This document shows positions 1 through 8,264 of a DNA stretch of 22,767 nucleotides, piece by piece. The stretch lies in the NCBI GenBank assembly GCA_964495705.1, contig CAZBWS010000041.1:1-22767 (forward strand), read 5' to 3'. Each line of letters starts with the position of its first letter. Position 1 is the first letter of the stretch. This DNA is from CAZBWS01 sp964495705. Lineage in GTDB: Bacteria; Pseudomonadota; Gammaproteobacteria; HTCC5015. The position numbers and the translations under genes were made by a program. Under the pieces are notes generated by a model, which was not told the origin of the DNA, searched no databases, and worked only from the letters and a program-made list of their open reading frames with translations.

Positions 1-160
1 ATCAGACACGAGAATGACTCTAGGAAAATAGTTTGGGGATTATATCAAAGTTTATACGGATGGGGTGGAACGGGGAAACCGGGATATTCGCATGGGGTGG
101 AATGGATTTTGTAGATTGCTGTTAGGCACAGCCATAACTCAGCGGGTGTGGAGTATTTAG

Positions 161-223
161 GTGGGTTACGCTGTTGTTAGCCCACCCTACGCGCTGGAAT
201 GCCTATTGTAGGGCGGGTTAGCT
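161..223. repeat. Short imperfect hairpin, dispersed-repeat-like
   Basis: Bases 177-191 and 209-223 form an imperfect inverted repeat (12 of 15 positions, the mismatches mostly G-T tolerant) around the spacer at 192-208. The 14-mer CCACCCTACGCGCT at 182-195 occurs again at 1270-1283, on the other side of the ATP-grasp gene. This looks like a REP-like intergenic repeat and not a coding region. Nothing else is recognisable in 1-160 apart from two copies of TGGGGTGGAA, near 61-70 and 93-102. Confidence 0.45.
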
Positions 224-228
224 CCGAA

Positions 229-1101
229 TCAATTTAAGTATTTCTGCTTTATGTGATTTAGGACACTTTCCACCACTTCAATACCTGTCGCAGGGATAAA
301 ACGATCCAACTGAGGTGTTTTATTTACTTCCCAGACCTTTAGCCCTTCTTTTGTTTTTACAACATCCACTCCAGCAAAATCAACGCCTGCTTTTTGTGCC
401 ACCGTTAAAGCAAGCTGCTTTTCTTCATTTGAGACTTGAGTTAGCTCAAATATTGCGTCGTAGGAGGTGTTGGCAAAACCATCGTCCGAACTGCGTTGCA
501 TGGCGCCAATCACTTGGTCTTCAAAAACAATCACTCGAATATCATAATCATTGGGCATGTACTTTTGGACAAGGTGTACGTCAAAGGGCGCTTCTTTCAT
601 TTTGGCTTCAAGCTCGTCTTCTGTTTCAACAAACCATACCGCTTCACCTCGGGCACCCGCTCGTTTCACAACACAGGGAAAGCCAATTTTATCCACAATC
701 AAATCCCGGTGAACGATAAAGGAGTAAGGGCGACAAACAAAAGACTCAGGGAAAGGCACGCCTTGCTCGGTCAAACGAATCAGCTGTGCAATTTTGCCAT
801 CAGACTGTGTATGAGAGCGATTGCATGGGTCGCTGAAACTTGCTTTGTGTTGATGTAGAAACTCCGTTAGCAAATACGCATAAAAGTTATCCGCGTCTTT
901 GCAGCTCATAAAGAAATACCCTTGTTGCGGGTCTATTTTTTTATTGTTGCTATAGAAGTGGGTACGCTTTCCGTCAGCGTAAAACACACATTCTTTCAAA
1001 TCAATGTACTCATAATTCACCTCTGATTTTTGTGCTGCTGTGGCAAATTTGCCGCGCACATAAGGCTCACTTGCATTAATAAGATATAATTTTTTAGGCA
1101 T
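229..1101 (-). CDS. RimK-like ATP-grasp domain protein
   Basis: A 290-residue protein with the ATP-grasp fold, which activates a carboxylate through an acyl-phosphate and joins it to an amine or thiol. The N-terminal 95 residues are a poorly conserved pre-ATP-grasp region. ATP-grasp follows from about residue 98: the nucleotide-binding strand FPCVVKRAGARGEAVWF (141-157, Lys146), the adenine-side segment VQKYMPNDYDIRV (178-190), and the Mg-binding end VWEVNKTPQL with Glu258 and Asn260. The length and lack of extra domains resemble RimK/LysX-type ligases, but the substrate cannot be read from the sequence. The ATG at 1101 is preceded by a TTGGAAA purine stretch at suitable distance. It is monocistronic, with intergenic DNA on both sides, so context gives no pathway. 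The catalytic residues look intact and I see no sign of decay. Confidence 0.8.
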   Translation of the reverse strand: MPKKLYLINASEPYVRGKFATAAQKSEVNYEYIDLKECVFYADGKRTHFYSNNKKIDPQQGYFFMSCKDADNFYAYLLTEFLHQHKASFSDPCNRSHTQSDGKIAQLIRLTEQGVPFPESFVCRPYSFIVHRDLIVDKIGFPCVVKRAGARGEAVWFVETEDELEAKMKEAPFDVHLVQKYMPNDYDIRVIVFEDQVIGAMQRSSDDGFANTSYDAIFELTQVSNEEKQLALTVAQKAGVDFAGVDVVKTKEGLKVWEVNKTPQLDRFIPATGIEVVESVLNHIKQKYLN

Positions 1102-1192
1102 ATTGCATTTCCAAACAAGTAATCATGGTCACTCTTTGTAACTCTTATTTTAATTTAGTTCATTAATGTTCTTTATACTCTCAATCAGACAT

Positions 1193-1250
1193 TGTCATTC
1201 CGAGCTGTATCTAGGTTAAGTTGACTTTAACACCTTTTTCAAAGGATCTT
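1193..1250. repeat. Degenerate copy of dispersed TGTCATnCnGAG...AAGGATCT repeat
   Basis: TGTCATTCCGAG at 1193-1204 and AAAGGATCTT at 1241-1250 match, in the same order, the end and middle of the fuller inverted repeat at 15506-15607. This type of intergenic repeat occurs in many bacterial genomes. Here only one arm is left and it is degenerate. The rest of 1102-1330 is AT-rich with no gene that I can support. Confidence 0.5.
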
Positions 1251-1330
1251 AGATTAAGCTGCCGCTAAACCACCCTACGCGCTTTTCGAACCTTTTAAGA
1301 TTCTCATCTGTCCGTTATATTTCAGGCATA

Positions 1331-1365
1331 AAAAAACCCGTAACTCTTTCAAGTTACGGGTTTTT
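1331..1365 (-). terminator. Rho-independent terminator of tRNA-Arg (bidirectional)
   Basis: A perfect 9-bp stem, CCCGTAACT (1337-1345) against AGTTACGGG (1352-1360), has a 6-base loop and is flanked by A and T runs on both sides. It can therefore end transcription in either direction. It lies 6 bases past the CCA end of the tRNA gene read on the minus strand. Confidence 0.92.
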
Positions 1366-1370
1366 CAATA

Positions 1371-1447
1371 TGGCGCGCCTGGAAGGATTCGAACCTCCGA
1401 CCGCTCGGTTCGTAGCCGAGTACTCTATCCAGCTGAGCTACAGGCGC
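1371..1447 (-). tRNA. tRNA-Arg(ACG)
   Basis: A complete cloverleaf can be folded by eye on the minus strand. The acceptor stem GCGCCTG pairs perfectly with CAGGCGC, followed by discriminator G and an encoded CCA (1371-1373). The D-arm contains AGCTCAGCTGGATAGAG. The anticodon stem is CTCGG/CCGAG around the loop CTACGAA, giving anticodon ACG (read as ICG after adenosine deamination), and the T-arm is GGAGGTTCGAATCC. The length is 77 nt with CCA. It decodes CGU/CGC/CGA arginine codons. It stands alone, with its own promoter and terminator, downstream of the DUF748 gene on the same strand. Confidence 0.97.
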
Positions 1448-1478
1448 TTTGCTTTTCTACCGTTTGGGTAGGGCGCGA

Positions 1479-1507
1479 ATTATGCGGATTTAGGCCCTTC
1501 CCGTCAA
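1479..1507 (-). promoter_or_regulatory. Sigma70-type promoter for tRNA-Arg
   Basis: Read on the minus strand there is TTGACG (-35, 1502-1507), a spacer of exactly 17 bases and CATAAT (-10, 1479-1484). A GC-rich discriminator (TCGCGCCC) follows, typical of stable-RNA promoters under stringent control. The predicted start is about 25 bases before the tRNA 5' end. Confidence 0.8.
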
Positions 1508-1530
1508 ACACTTTTTACAATTATTTTTCA

Positions 1531-3812
1531 CTATATCTCTAAATGCACGAGTGACTGCTTATCCTCTGCTTTTTCATCATAACTAGGTTGGCAGAGTAGC
1601 AGTCGTTGGGCATCGACCTTCGACTCTTCTACCAAATGCTTACGTACGCTCTCTGCACGCTGCTGAGACAGGGCCAGTAACTCAGCCTCTGCCAATGGCT
1701 GGGCTTGTGGGTTTGTTACCAATGCCGCTTGATGCAGTGCTATGCGCTCTGCGGGGCTGGCCAGAGCGCATAGCTTAATACGCAGCCCCTCTTTATTACT
1801 CATGATCTCCCCTACTTTAGACAGATACTTTTTCTGCTCCTCATTTACTTCTGTGTCACCGTGTAGATACAGCAGCGGATCCAAACGCACAGCAGTGGCT
1901 TTTTTACCCAGCCATGAGCCTACCGAGATCATGGCACCATAGGGCTGGAAGGCGTATTTGAGCCCTGCGATAGTCGCTTTCTTAAGCACCTTCTTAGACA
2001 CTTGCCCCATCACACTGCCCAAGTCGAAATCAGGTGAATTAATATTGCCTTCCATGGGCAGCTTGAGATTTATATCACCCTTTTTATCTCGCAGTAAGCC
2101 GAGGGCCACATCGAGAGGCATGGAAATACTGGTTTTCAGCTTTTCTATTTTCTCTTTATCGCCAGGGGCGAGTTTGATGGCGCTGAGCAGCACCGCTACT
2201 TCGCCGCCCAGCTCGGCTTTCTTCAAGCTCACATCGATGTCTGTCTTCGCCGTGCCGGTACGAATAAAGTAACCCGTAGCCTCTACCGCGTAGGGAGACA
2301 GAGGTACTAGCTCTACACCGGTAATGCTGCCCTTTAAATAACCACTGGGTTTTTTAGCCAGGGCCTGCAATTGGCCCTGTAAGTCAATTTTACTGTATTC
2401 ACCCAGGCTGGCCTTCACCATTAAGTCTGTGTAGTTAGCGGTGTCTGCAGTATCTATGTTTTCGACGACAAGCTCTGACAGTTCTATAGTGCGCTCAAAA
2501 GCGGGATCTATGGCCTTATCTTTAAAAAAGACCTCTCCATTCATGCTCAAGCGCCCTAGACTGACTGCAAAGTCTTGTGGTTTATCTTCATTGCCCTGCN
2601 NNNNNNNNNNNNNNNNNNNNNNNNNNNNNNNNNNNNNNNNNNNNNNNNNNNNNNNNNNNNNNNNNNNNNNNNNNNNNNNNNNNNNNNNNNNNNNNNNNNG
2701 CTCAAGCGCCCTAGACTGACTGCAAAGTCTTGTGGTTTATCTTCATTGCCCTGCCCTGCAACCGGAGTGTTCATATAGTCCAAAACACTGTGTAGCTTTT
2801 CAATCTTACGATTCTTGTCCAGTACTACATCCGCATTCAAGGTGCTCAACGCTATGCTCTCAATCGCCAATGACTTCATCCCTGGCACGCGTATACCTGT
2901 TACCAATAGCTCTTTAAATTCAACCAAGCTCTTATCGACACCATCAGCGGTAATGCCCTGCAAGCCCTGCAACTGAAGTGATTCAAGTTTCAAAGCAGTG
3001 GCAGTGTAATCAACCCCGCTTAGGTTTAAGGTATCAAAGGCTAACAGCTCTGTACTAATGTCCGTTGCCTGCACCGCGAACTGGCTAAGACTAAGGTTGG
3101 CTAGTACCGCAGGCTCGTCCAATAATTGACTCAGCTTGGCTTGCACGGCCAGTTTTGCCCCTGAGGGGATGACAAAACTCTTACCCTGTTGACTCAGCTC
3201 TATGCCATCAAGGCTTAAGGCTAAATCGAGCAAGGTGTGCTGGTCTGGCTTTTCAGTATCAAAATTCTCTACACGCAAAGAATCCAGCGTCGCGTGGGCA
3301 TTGATCTCGGCGTTAATAAAATGTATTTTGACATTATCGAGAGTCAAACGCTTTAGGCCTACGCCTTTGATGACAGGCTCTTCCTGCTCTTGAGGCTTAA
3401 GTTCGACGTCAGCCCCTGTATCAACTGCAGTGTCTTGCAGTGAATACTCATAACCGGCGGCGATAATACGCTTTTTGTTCTGGTCTACTTCTATCGAGAA
3501 ATCCGCTAGCGTTACATCCTCCACCACTACATAGCCATCGAACAACTCCAGCATGGCAATGTCCGCCTCAAAGCGACCTAGGCTTAATACCTGTTGCTGC
3601 GCCTTATGCCCCTCAACTCCTTTCAACTGTATGCGACCAGTGAAGTAGTTAACCTCTATATCGTCAATCTCGAGCTCACCCTCTACTATGTGTTTGGCGT
3701 ACTGTGAGCGGGCAATGCTTTCTATCACAGTAGGCGCAGCGCACAGCAGCAAGGCGAGTAACAGCACTAGAGCGAACAGGCCATAGCCTAAAAATTGTAG
3801 GGTTTTCTTCAT
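1531..3812 (-). CDS. AsmA-like DUF748 envelope protein, split by an assembly gap
   Basis: The N-terminal part (start ATG at 3812) has a signal-anchor helix at about residues 5-30 and long repetitive AsmA/DUF748-type beta segments such as LKRLTLDNVKIHFINAEI. The C-terminal part (stop at 1531) continues the DUF748 pattern (MNGEVFFKDKAIDPAFERT) and ends in a region with an OmpA-like helix, ALSQQRAESVRKHLVEE. As given, 100 Ns (2600-2699) separate the halves and shift the frame. The 55 bp on each side of the gap are identical; merging them removes 155 bp and gives one continuous frame of 708 codons reading ...SLGRLSMNGEVFF.... The apparent TTG start at 2550 of the downstream piece is therefore an artefact. 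The family is thought to work in the periplasm or envelope (bridge-like lipid transport is proposed for AsmA relatives). No operon partner is visible. Confidence 0.85.
2545..2599. repeat. Left copy of 55-bp contig-end overlap
   Basis: This 55-bp stretch is identical to 2700-2754. The two copies directly flank the N run. This is the pattern left when a scaffolder joins contigs that share a k-mer overlap without merging them. It is not a biological repeat. Confidence 0.93.
2600..2699. other. Assembly gap (100 N)
   Basis: Exactly 100 undetermined bases, the usual placeholder for a gap of unknown size. Given the identical 55-bp flanks, the true gap length is most likely minus 55, meaning no sequence is missing. 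Confidence 0.97.
2700..2754. repeat. Right copy of 55-bp contig-end overlap
   Basis: Identical to 2545-2599. Collapsing both copies and the N run into one copy restores the DUF748 reading frame (offset 155 bp). Confidence 0.93.
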
Positions 3813-3918
3813 GTTGTACCAAATACAGCAACGCTAGTAATAAAAGCGGGCAGAGAATTAAAATTTGCGCTAACTTTGCCATAAGAACAGCCAATAGCAA
3901 TAGATAGGAATAAATACT

Positions 3919-5049
3919 ATGTATAGCAACGAATTTGAACTAGAAGACGGACTTAGCTATCTGAACCACGCCGCGGTGGCTCCTTGGCCCAAACGCACCG
4001 CTAATGCGGTTGCCAAATTTGCCCAAGAGAATGCTACGCGGGGCGCCACAGATTATCCGCATTGGATGCAAACCGAACAAGCCCTGCGAGAAAAGTTACA
4101 GTGGCTTATTAACGCTCCCAGTGTGGATGATATCGCTCTGTTGAAAAACACTTCTGAGGCGCTGTCTGTGGTGGCCTATGGTATAGACTGGCAAGCAGGT
4201 GAAAATGTCGTTTTTGCCCAGCAGGAGTTTCCCTCCAATCGCGTGGTATGGGAGTCTCTAGCGCAGTTTGGTGTAGAAATACGCCGAGTAGACATCTACA
4301 GCAGCGACACTCCTGAACAGGCGCTGATCGATGCAATGGACAGCAATACCCGCTTAATCAGTACTAGCTCTGTACACTATGCGGATGGGCTGCAAATGCA
4401 GCTAAAAGAGCTGAGTCTGGCCTGCAAACAACACCAAGCCTTATTCTGTGTAGATGCGATTCAAAGCATTGGCGTAATGCCCTTTGATGTACAAGACATT
4501 AATGCTGATTTTGTGATGGCCGACGGCCACAAGTGGATGCTGGGGCCAGAGGGCCTGGCCGTGTTCTACTGTCGCGCCGCGCTACGTGAACAACTTAAGC
4601 TCAGTCAATACGGCTGGCATATGCTCGCCGATAGTAGCGACTACAACAGCTTAGACTGGGAAGTCAGCACCACTGCAACCCGTTTTGAATGCGGCAGCCC
4701 GAATATGCTGGCCTGCTATGCCCTGAATAGCAGCCTATCCCTGCTACAAGAAACCGGTATGTCGGTGGTTTGGCTGTCAATACAAGATAATGTGAATTAC
4801 TTAAGAACTGCCTTAAAAAGCATACAAGGTCTACAGATTCACAGCCCTGAACATCGCCCCTCGGGAATACTGAACTTCAGTATTAATGGCGTGAACAGCA
4901 GAGAGCTGCAACAGACTTTAATGCAGAACAACGTCATCTGCGCCCATCGCGGCCAAGGGGTGCGCTTCTCACCGCACTTCTATACTGATCAGCAATGCTT
5001 GGATCGAGCGGTCAGCCTAGTCAAAGAAAATGCTAGTCGTTTAGGCTAG
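3919..5049 (+). CDS. Class V PLP-dependent aminotransferase / cysteine desulfurase-like enzyme
   Basis: A 376-residue fold-type I PLP enzyme of aminotransferase class V. It opens with LSYLNHAAVAPWP (12-24), the substrate-end motif of this class. NTSEAL (77-82) contacts the cofactor phosphate, SVHYADG (151-157) stacks near the ring, Asp179 in CVDAIQSIG binds the pyridine nitrogen, and Lys205 in ADGHKWMLGPEG forms the Schiff base. The C-terminal small domain ends with GVRFSPHFYTD. I see no catalytic cysteine loop like that of IscS or SufS, so sulfur transfer to a scaffold is not supported. A selenocysteine-lyase/isopenicillin-epimerase-like or kynureninase-like reaction is possible, but the substrate is unknown. 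ATG 3919 has TAGGAA about 9 bases upstream. Its end overlaps the convergent nuclease gene by 9 bp. Confidence 0.82.
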   Translation: MYSNEFELEDGLSYLNHAAVAPWPKRTANAVAKFAQENATRGATDYPHWMQTEQALREKLQWLINAPSVDDIALLKNTSEALSVVAYGIDWQAGENVVFAQQEFPSNRVVWESLAQFGVEIRRVDIYSSDTPEQALIDAMDSNTRLISTSSVHYADGLQMQLKELSLACKQHQALFCVDAIQSIGVMPFDVQDINADFVMADGHKWMLGPEGLAVFYCRAALREQLKLSQYGWHMLADSSDYNSLDWEVSTTATRFECGSPNMLACYALNSSLSLLQETGMSVVWLSIQDNVNYLRTALKSIQGLQIHSPEHRPSGILNFSINGVNSRELQQTLMQNNVICAHRGQGVRFSPHFYTDQQCLDRAVSLVKENASRLG

Positions 5050-5877
5050 CTCTTCGTCTATCGCTTCAACCTGCAGCCAAGGCGGTTGTTCCCCCACCAT
5101 GTCATAGACCTGCTGCAACAGCTCCGCCTGAGTGCCATTCACCTTCTCCCATAACTTGCGGCCTGTGCCGTGTAAGGGGAACAACTGCTCTGGTGCCCCC
5201 TGTGGTGGAGGCGTATCGTGATGATACTGGCATAGGGGTAGCTGCTTGGCATGGCACCAAGGCTTGGTTCGGCCGTCCACATGATGCATTGAAATAAAGT
5301 GTTGACCCTCTTGGTTATTCATCGCCTCGGTATACCAGCCCTTGTTTTTACAACAGATACAGCCGATGCGCGCTATTAAAGTCTCCAAACGCTTTTCCTC
5401 TGCCGTTCTTGCCCTGCCCTTTAGGCCCTTGCTCTTAATCGGCTTCACCCTAGAGGATATTTTTTTACGCTGTTGATACTCAGGGTCTGCTAATTGGGCC
5501 TGCTGTTTGTCACGCTGGCGTTGCTGCTGACGCTGGGCGGCGGCTAATTGCTTGGCGCGTTGAGCTTCAACATCGACAGGCTTAGCGGGTTTTGCCTTAA
5601 TTGATTTTTGCGGCTTAAGCTGAGCCTTAGCCTTTTGTTTAACGCGCTGCTCTTCTTGCTTAGCTCTCGCCTTCTCCAGCTGCACTTGGCGATACTCGGG
5701 ATCCCCTAGCCTAGCCTGTTGTTTGTCCCGCTGCTTCTGTTGTTGCCGCTGGGTAGACTCGCGCTGTTTTTCAAGCTGCTTAGCTCTATATTCAGGCGAG
5801 TTTTGTTTCTCCCGCTGCTTATCCGCACGGCGTTGTGCAGCAGCTTTTTGCTTCTCGAAGTCGGAGAGTTTAGACAT
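5041..5877 (-). CDS. Ref-family (RecA-dependent HNH-like) nuclease with repeat-rich basic N-terminus
   Basis: 278 residues. Residues 1-150 are highly basic, Gln/Lys-rich and probably helical or disordered, with three imperfect repeats built on (Q)RxKQ...(S/D)PEYRxxQ (PEY at 28-30, 60-62 and 132-134). Residues 165-265 match the phage P1 Ref (recombination enhancement function) pattern: cysteines 173, 175 and 176, the core MHHVDGRTKPWCH (197-209, His198/His199, Asp201, His209), PLCQYHH (214-220) and the tail LHGTGRKLWEKVNGTQAELL. Ref is a RecA-dependent DNA nuclease that cuts at RecA-made D-loops. I infer a DNA recombination or repair role here from the motif alone. It is a lone chromosomal gene; no phage genes are near. 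ATG 5877 has only a weak ribosome site, and a terminator hairpin lies just upstream in its leader. Confidence 0.68.
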   Translation of the reverse strand: MSKLSDFEKQKAAAQRRADKQREKQNSPEYRAKQLEKQRESTQRQQQKQRDKQQARLGDPEYRQVQLEKARAKQEEQRVKQKAKAQLKPQKSIKAKPAKPVDVEAQRAKQLAAAQRQQQRQRDKQQAQLADPEYQQRKKISSRVKPIKSKGLKGRARTAEEKRLETLIARIGCICCKNKGWYTEAMNNQEGQHFISMHHVDGRTKPWCHAKQLPLCQYHHDTPPPQGAPEQLFPLHGTGRKLWEKVNGTQAELLQQVYDMVGEQPPWLQVEAIDEELA

Positions 5878-5888
5878 GACTAGACCAT

Positions 5889-5914
5889 AAAAAAGGCGCC
5901 AGTAGCGCCTTTTT
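5889..5914 (-). terminator. Rho-independent terminator after pilZ (bidirectional)
   Basis: The stem GGCGC (5895-5899) pairs with GCGCC (5905-5909) around the loop CAGTA, with an A run before and a T run after. Read on the minus strand it follows pilZ directly and likely ends the atuABCDF-pilZ transcript. It also lies in the region where the leader of the next gene (start 5877) would begin. Confidence 0.85.
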
Positions 5915-5921
5915 ATAAAGA

Positions 5922-6272
5922 TTACATTGTATGTGTCGGTCGATCAGCCTTAAGGGCTCCACCGAGGAAGCCTTCAATTTTACGACTAGTTTGACCGTTG
6001 TCCTGCTCGGAGAACTGCACACCAATACCTGCCGTCTTATTGCCTTGCGCTCCTGCGGGGGTGATCCAAACCACTTTACCTGCAACGGGCAACTTTGTCG
6101 CATCATCCATCAAGGTCAGCAACATAAATACCTCATCACCTAGCTTGTATTCCTTAGGCGTAGGAATAAATAGTCCACCGTTTTTCACAAAGGGCATAAA
6201 CGCCGCATACAGCGCGCCTTTATCTTTAATCGCTAAGTTTAATATGCCCTGACGGCCGCCTGGTGCGCTCAT
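5922..6272 (-). CDS. pilZ: Type IV pilus assembly protein PilZ
   Basis: 116 residues, the normal length. The sequence GILNLAIKDKGALYAAFMPF, then NGGLFIPTPKEYKLGDEVF, LLTLMD, PVAGKVVWITPAGAQGN and TAGIGVQF, with the end ALKADRPTHTM, follows Pseudomonas PilZ closely. This PilZ lacks the RxxxR / (D/N)xSxxG c-di-GMP motifs of true PilZ receptors; in Pseudomonas and Xanthomonas it works in type IV pilus biogenesis through PilB and FimX. ATG 6272 has AGGGGA as ribosome site. In gammaproteobacteria pilZ usually follows holB. Here holB is about 8.2 kb upstream with the whole atu island between, and pilZ follows atuF by 42 bp with no terminator seen, so it may be read from the atu promoter unless a promoter hides in atuF. 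Confidence 0.93.
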   Translation of the reverse strand: MSAPGGRQGILNLAIKDKGALYAAFMPFVKNGGLFIPTPKEYKLGDEVFMLLTLMDDATKLPVAGKVVWITPAGAQGNKTAGIGVQFSEQDNGQTSRKIEGFLGGALKADRPTHTM

Positions 6273-6314
6273 AGAGGTTCCCCTGTTATTGTTGCCCTAA
6301 AGATACACATAAAA

Positions 6315-8264
6315 TCAGTCTTCGGCTAGCTCGATTAGCACCTGTTTTGGCTTCACCTGTGTACCCACTTCAATGCGGATAGCCTCTATCACACCATCGC
6401 GCGGTGCTTTGTAAGGGTGTTCCATCTTCATAGCCTCTAATACCGCTAAGGTCTGCCCCTTGTTAACGCCCTGCCCAAGCTCTACTTCCAACGCAACAAC
6501 CGCTGCATTAATCTTGCTGCGTACCACGCGCTCGCCTGCGCCATCAGCCGCGCCGCTATCACGCAGATGAGTGGTATTCTCGAAGGGAAAGCAACCAACG
6601 CGGTTACTTAGCCACAGTGTGTTCGCTTGCGACAGGTAGTGAGCCCTATGGCGCTGGTCACCGATGCGAGCATGTATAGCACTATCATCTAGCTGTATAT
6701 CCGTTAAGCTCAACAACTCTCCTGCTACACAAACCTCAAACTCTCCAGCTTGCGCTTCACGTACCGTGACTTCAGTATTTTTATCCCCCAGTTGCAAACG
6801 CACAGGCCACGGCATAGTCGCGACACTCCACCAAGCCCTGCGCGCTTCATCTGCCAATTGAGAGTTTAAATAAATAACTAGGGCAGCCAAGGCCATAGAG
6901 GGGCTATCTGCATTACCGTTATAGCTGGGTAAAAAGCTCTCTTCTATATATTGCGTGGTCGCCTCACCACTGTGAAAAACATTCGTGTTTAGTAGCTCAT
7001 TCAAGAAGGCCGCATTGTGCTTTAAGCCTAATAACTGCGTATCCGTCAGTGCCTTGCGCAGCTTGGCAATCGCCTGTGTACGTGTGGGTGCATAGCTAAT
7101 CACCTTGGCAATCATAGGGTCGTAGTGGGCGCTGATTTCTTGGCCTTCGACAATGCCATGATCGTTACGCGCAGAATCAGAAGGTTGCCAGCGCAGCACC
7201 TGCCCTGTTTGCGGCATAAAGTCTTGCGCGGGATCTTCTGCATACAAACGCACTTCGATAGCATGACCGGTCAGCGTCACATCGGCCTGGCTAAAACCCA
7301 GCTCCTCACCCTGGGCGACTTGTAACTGTAGAGCCACCAAGTCTAGACCCGTGATCATTTCAGTCACAGGATGCTCAACCTGCAAACGGGTATTCATTTC
7401 CAAGAAATAGAAATTGCTCTCGCTATCGACCAAGAACTCCACTGTGCCAGCGCCGCGATAGTGACAGGCTTTGGCTGCCTCCACCGCAGCAGCACCCATC
7501 GCTTTGCGCAGCTCTTCGCCCACAAAGGGTGAAGGAGCTTCTTCCACCACTTTTTGGTGACGGCGTTGCAAAGAGCAGTCGCGCTCTCCAAGATAAACCG
7601 TATTGCCCTGTTCATCGGCAAAAACCTGTATCTCAATGTGGCGAGGCCCAATAACGGCCTTCTCAAGAATCAACTCACCTGAACCAAAAGCGTTCTGCGC
7701 TTCAGAGCGCGCGGATTTCAAGGCTTCCAGCATATCCGCATTGCTGCTCACCACACGCATGCCACGCCCACCGCCGCCCGCAGACGCTTTAACCATTACG
7801 GGGTAGCCGATCTTATCTGCCTCGCCCACGAGTACATCATCTGCTTGATCGGCACCTTCATAGCCGGGTACGCAAGGTACTTGAGCGGCGAGCATTGCGA
7901 TCTTCGATTGACGCTTAGAACCCATTAATTCAATAGCATCGGCACGTGGTCCCACAAAGACAATACCCGCTGATTCACAGGATTGAGCAAAAGCGGCATT
8001 TTCAGATAGAAAACCGTAACCCGGGTGAATCGCTTTTGCACCCGTTTGTGCAGCTGCCGCTAAGATCTTGCCCCCACACAAATAGGATTCCGACACCGCC
8101 GCTGCGCCAATACAAACTGACTCATCGGCTAGTTGTACATGACGCGCATCGGCATCGGCTTCCGAGTACACCGCGACTGTCTCATACCCTTGTTGCTTGG
8201 CCGATTCAATAACACGGCAAGCGATTTCACCCCGATTAGCAATTAATATTTTTTGGAAACGCAT
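6315..8264 (-). CDS. atuF: Geranyl-CoA carboxylase alpha subunit (biotin carboxylase/BCCP)
   Basis: 649 residues. Biotin carboxylase is at about 1-450: IANRGEIACRVI (8-19), Lys159 in VMVKASAGGGGRGM (157-169), and EMNTRLQVEHPVTEM (289-303). A BT-type linking domain comes next, and a C-terminal biotinyl domain has LEAMKMEHP with biotin Lys613. Length and order match the alpha subunits of 3-methylcrotonyl-CoA and geranyl-CoA carboxylases. It carboxylates its own biotin with ATP and bicarbonate, and the AtuC partner transfers CO2 to cis-geranyl-CoA, giving isohexenyl-glutaconyl-CoA. I assign atuF and not liuD from context: atuA is present and the Liu genes (liuC, liuE) are absent. The start ATG overlaps the atuD stop as TAATG, implying coupled translation. 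The same subunit could also serve methylcrotonyl-CoA. Confidence 0.85.
   Translation of the reverse strand: MRFQKILIANRGEIACRVIESAKQQGYETVAVYSEADADARHVQLADESVCIGAAAVSESYLCGGKILAAAAQTGAKAIHPGYGFLSENAAFAQSCESAGIVFVGPRADAIELMGSKRQSKIAMLAAQVPCVPGYEGADQADDVLVGEADKIGYPVMVKASAGGGGRGMRVVSSNADMLEALKSARSEAQNAFGSGELILEKAVIGPRHIEIQVFADEQGNTVYLGERDCSLQRRHQKVVEEAPSPFVGEELRKAMGAAAVEAAKACHYRGAGTVEFLVDSESNFYFLEMNTRLQVEHPVTEMITGLDLVALQLQVAQGEELGFSQADVTLTGHAIEVRLYAEDPAQDFMPQTGQVLRWQPSDSARNDHGIVEGQEISAHYDPMIAKVISYAPTRTQAIAKLRKALTDTQLLGLKHNAAFLNELLNTNVFHSGEATTQYIEESFLPSYNGNADSPSMALAALVIYLNSQLADEARRAWWSVATMPWPVRLQLGDKNTEVTVREAQAGEFEVCVAGELLSLTDIQLDDSAIHARIGDQRHRAHYLSQANTLWLSNRVGCFPFENTTHLRDSGAADGAGERVVRSKINAAVVALEVELGQGVNKGQTLAVLEAMKMEHPYKAPRDGVIEAIRIEVGTQVKPKQVLIELAED

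Noticed and set aside
315..858. Plus-strand open frames over the ATP-grasp gene
   Set aside because: Both are antisense to a gene with intact motifs and encode no recognisable domain.
2550..2550. TTG start for a separate 339-residue protein
   Set aside because: The codon is an internal leucine of the DUF748 frame once the duplicate contig ends are merged.
3676..3900. 74-codon minus-strand frame with a hydrophobic start
   Set aside because: It overlaps the signal-anchor part of the DUF748 gene in another frame; the hydrophobic look comes from the Leu-rich anchor codons.
5450..5850. Repeats in the Ref-like gene as a CRISPR or DNA tandem array
   Set aside because: The units are uneven in length and spacing and are conserved as amino acids (PEY core) in one reading frame, so they are protein repeats.
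7394..7666. Minus-strand 90-codon frame inside atuF
   Set aside because: Out-of-frame shadow of the biotin carboxylase domain with no ribosome site or homology pattern.
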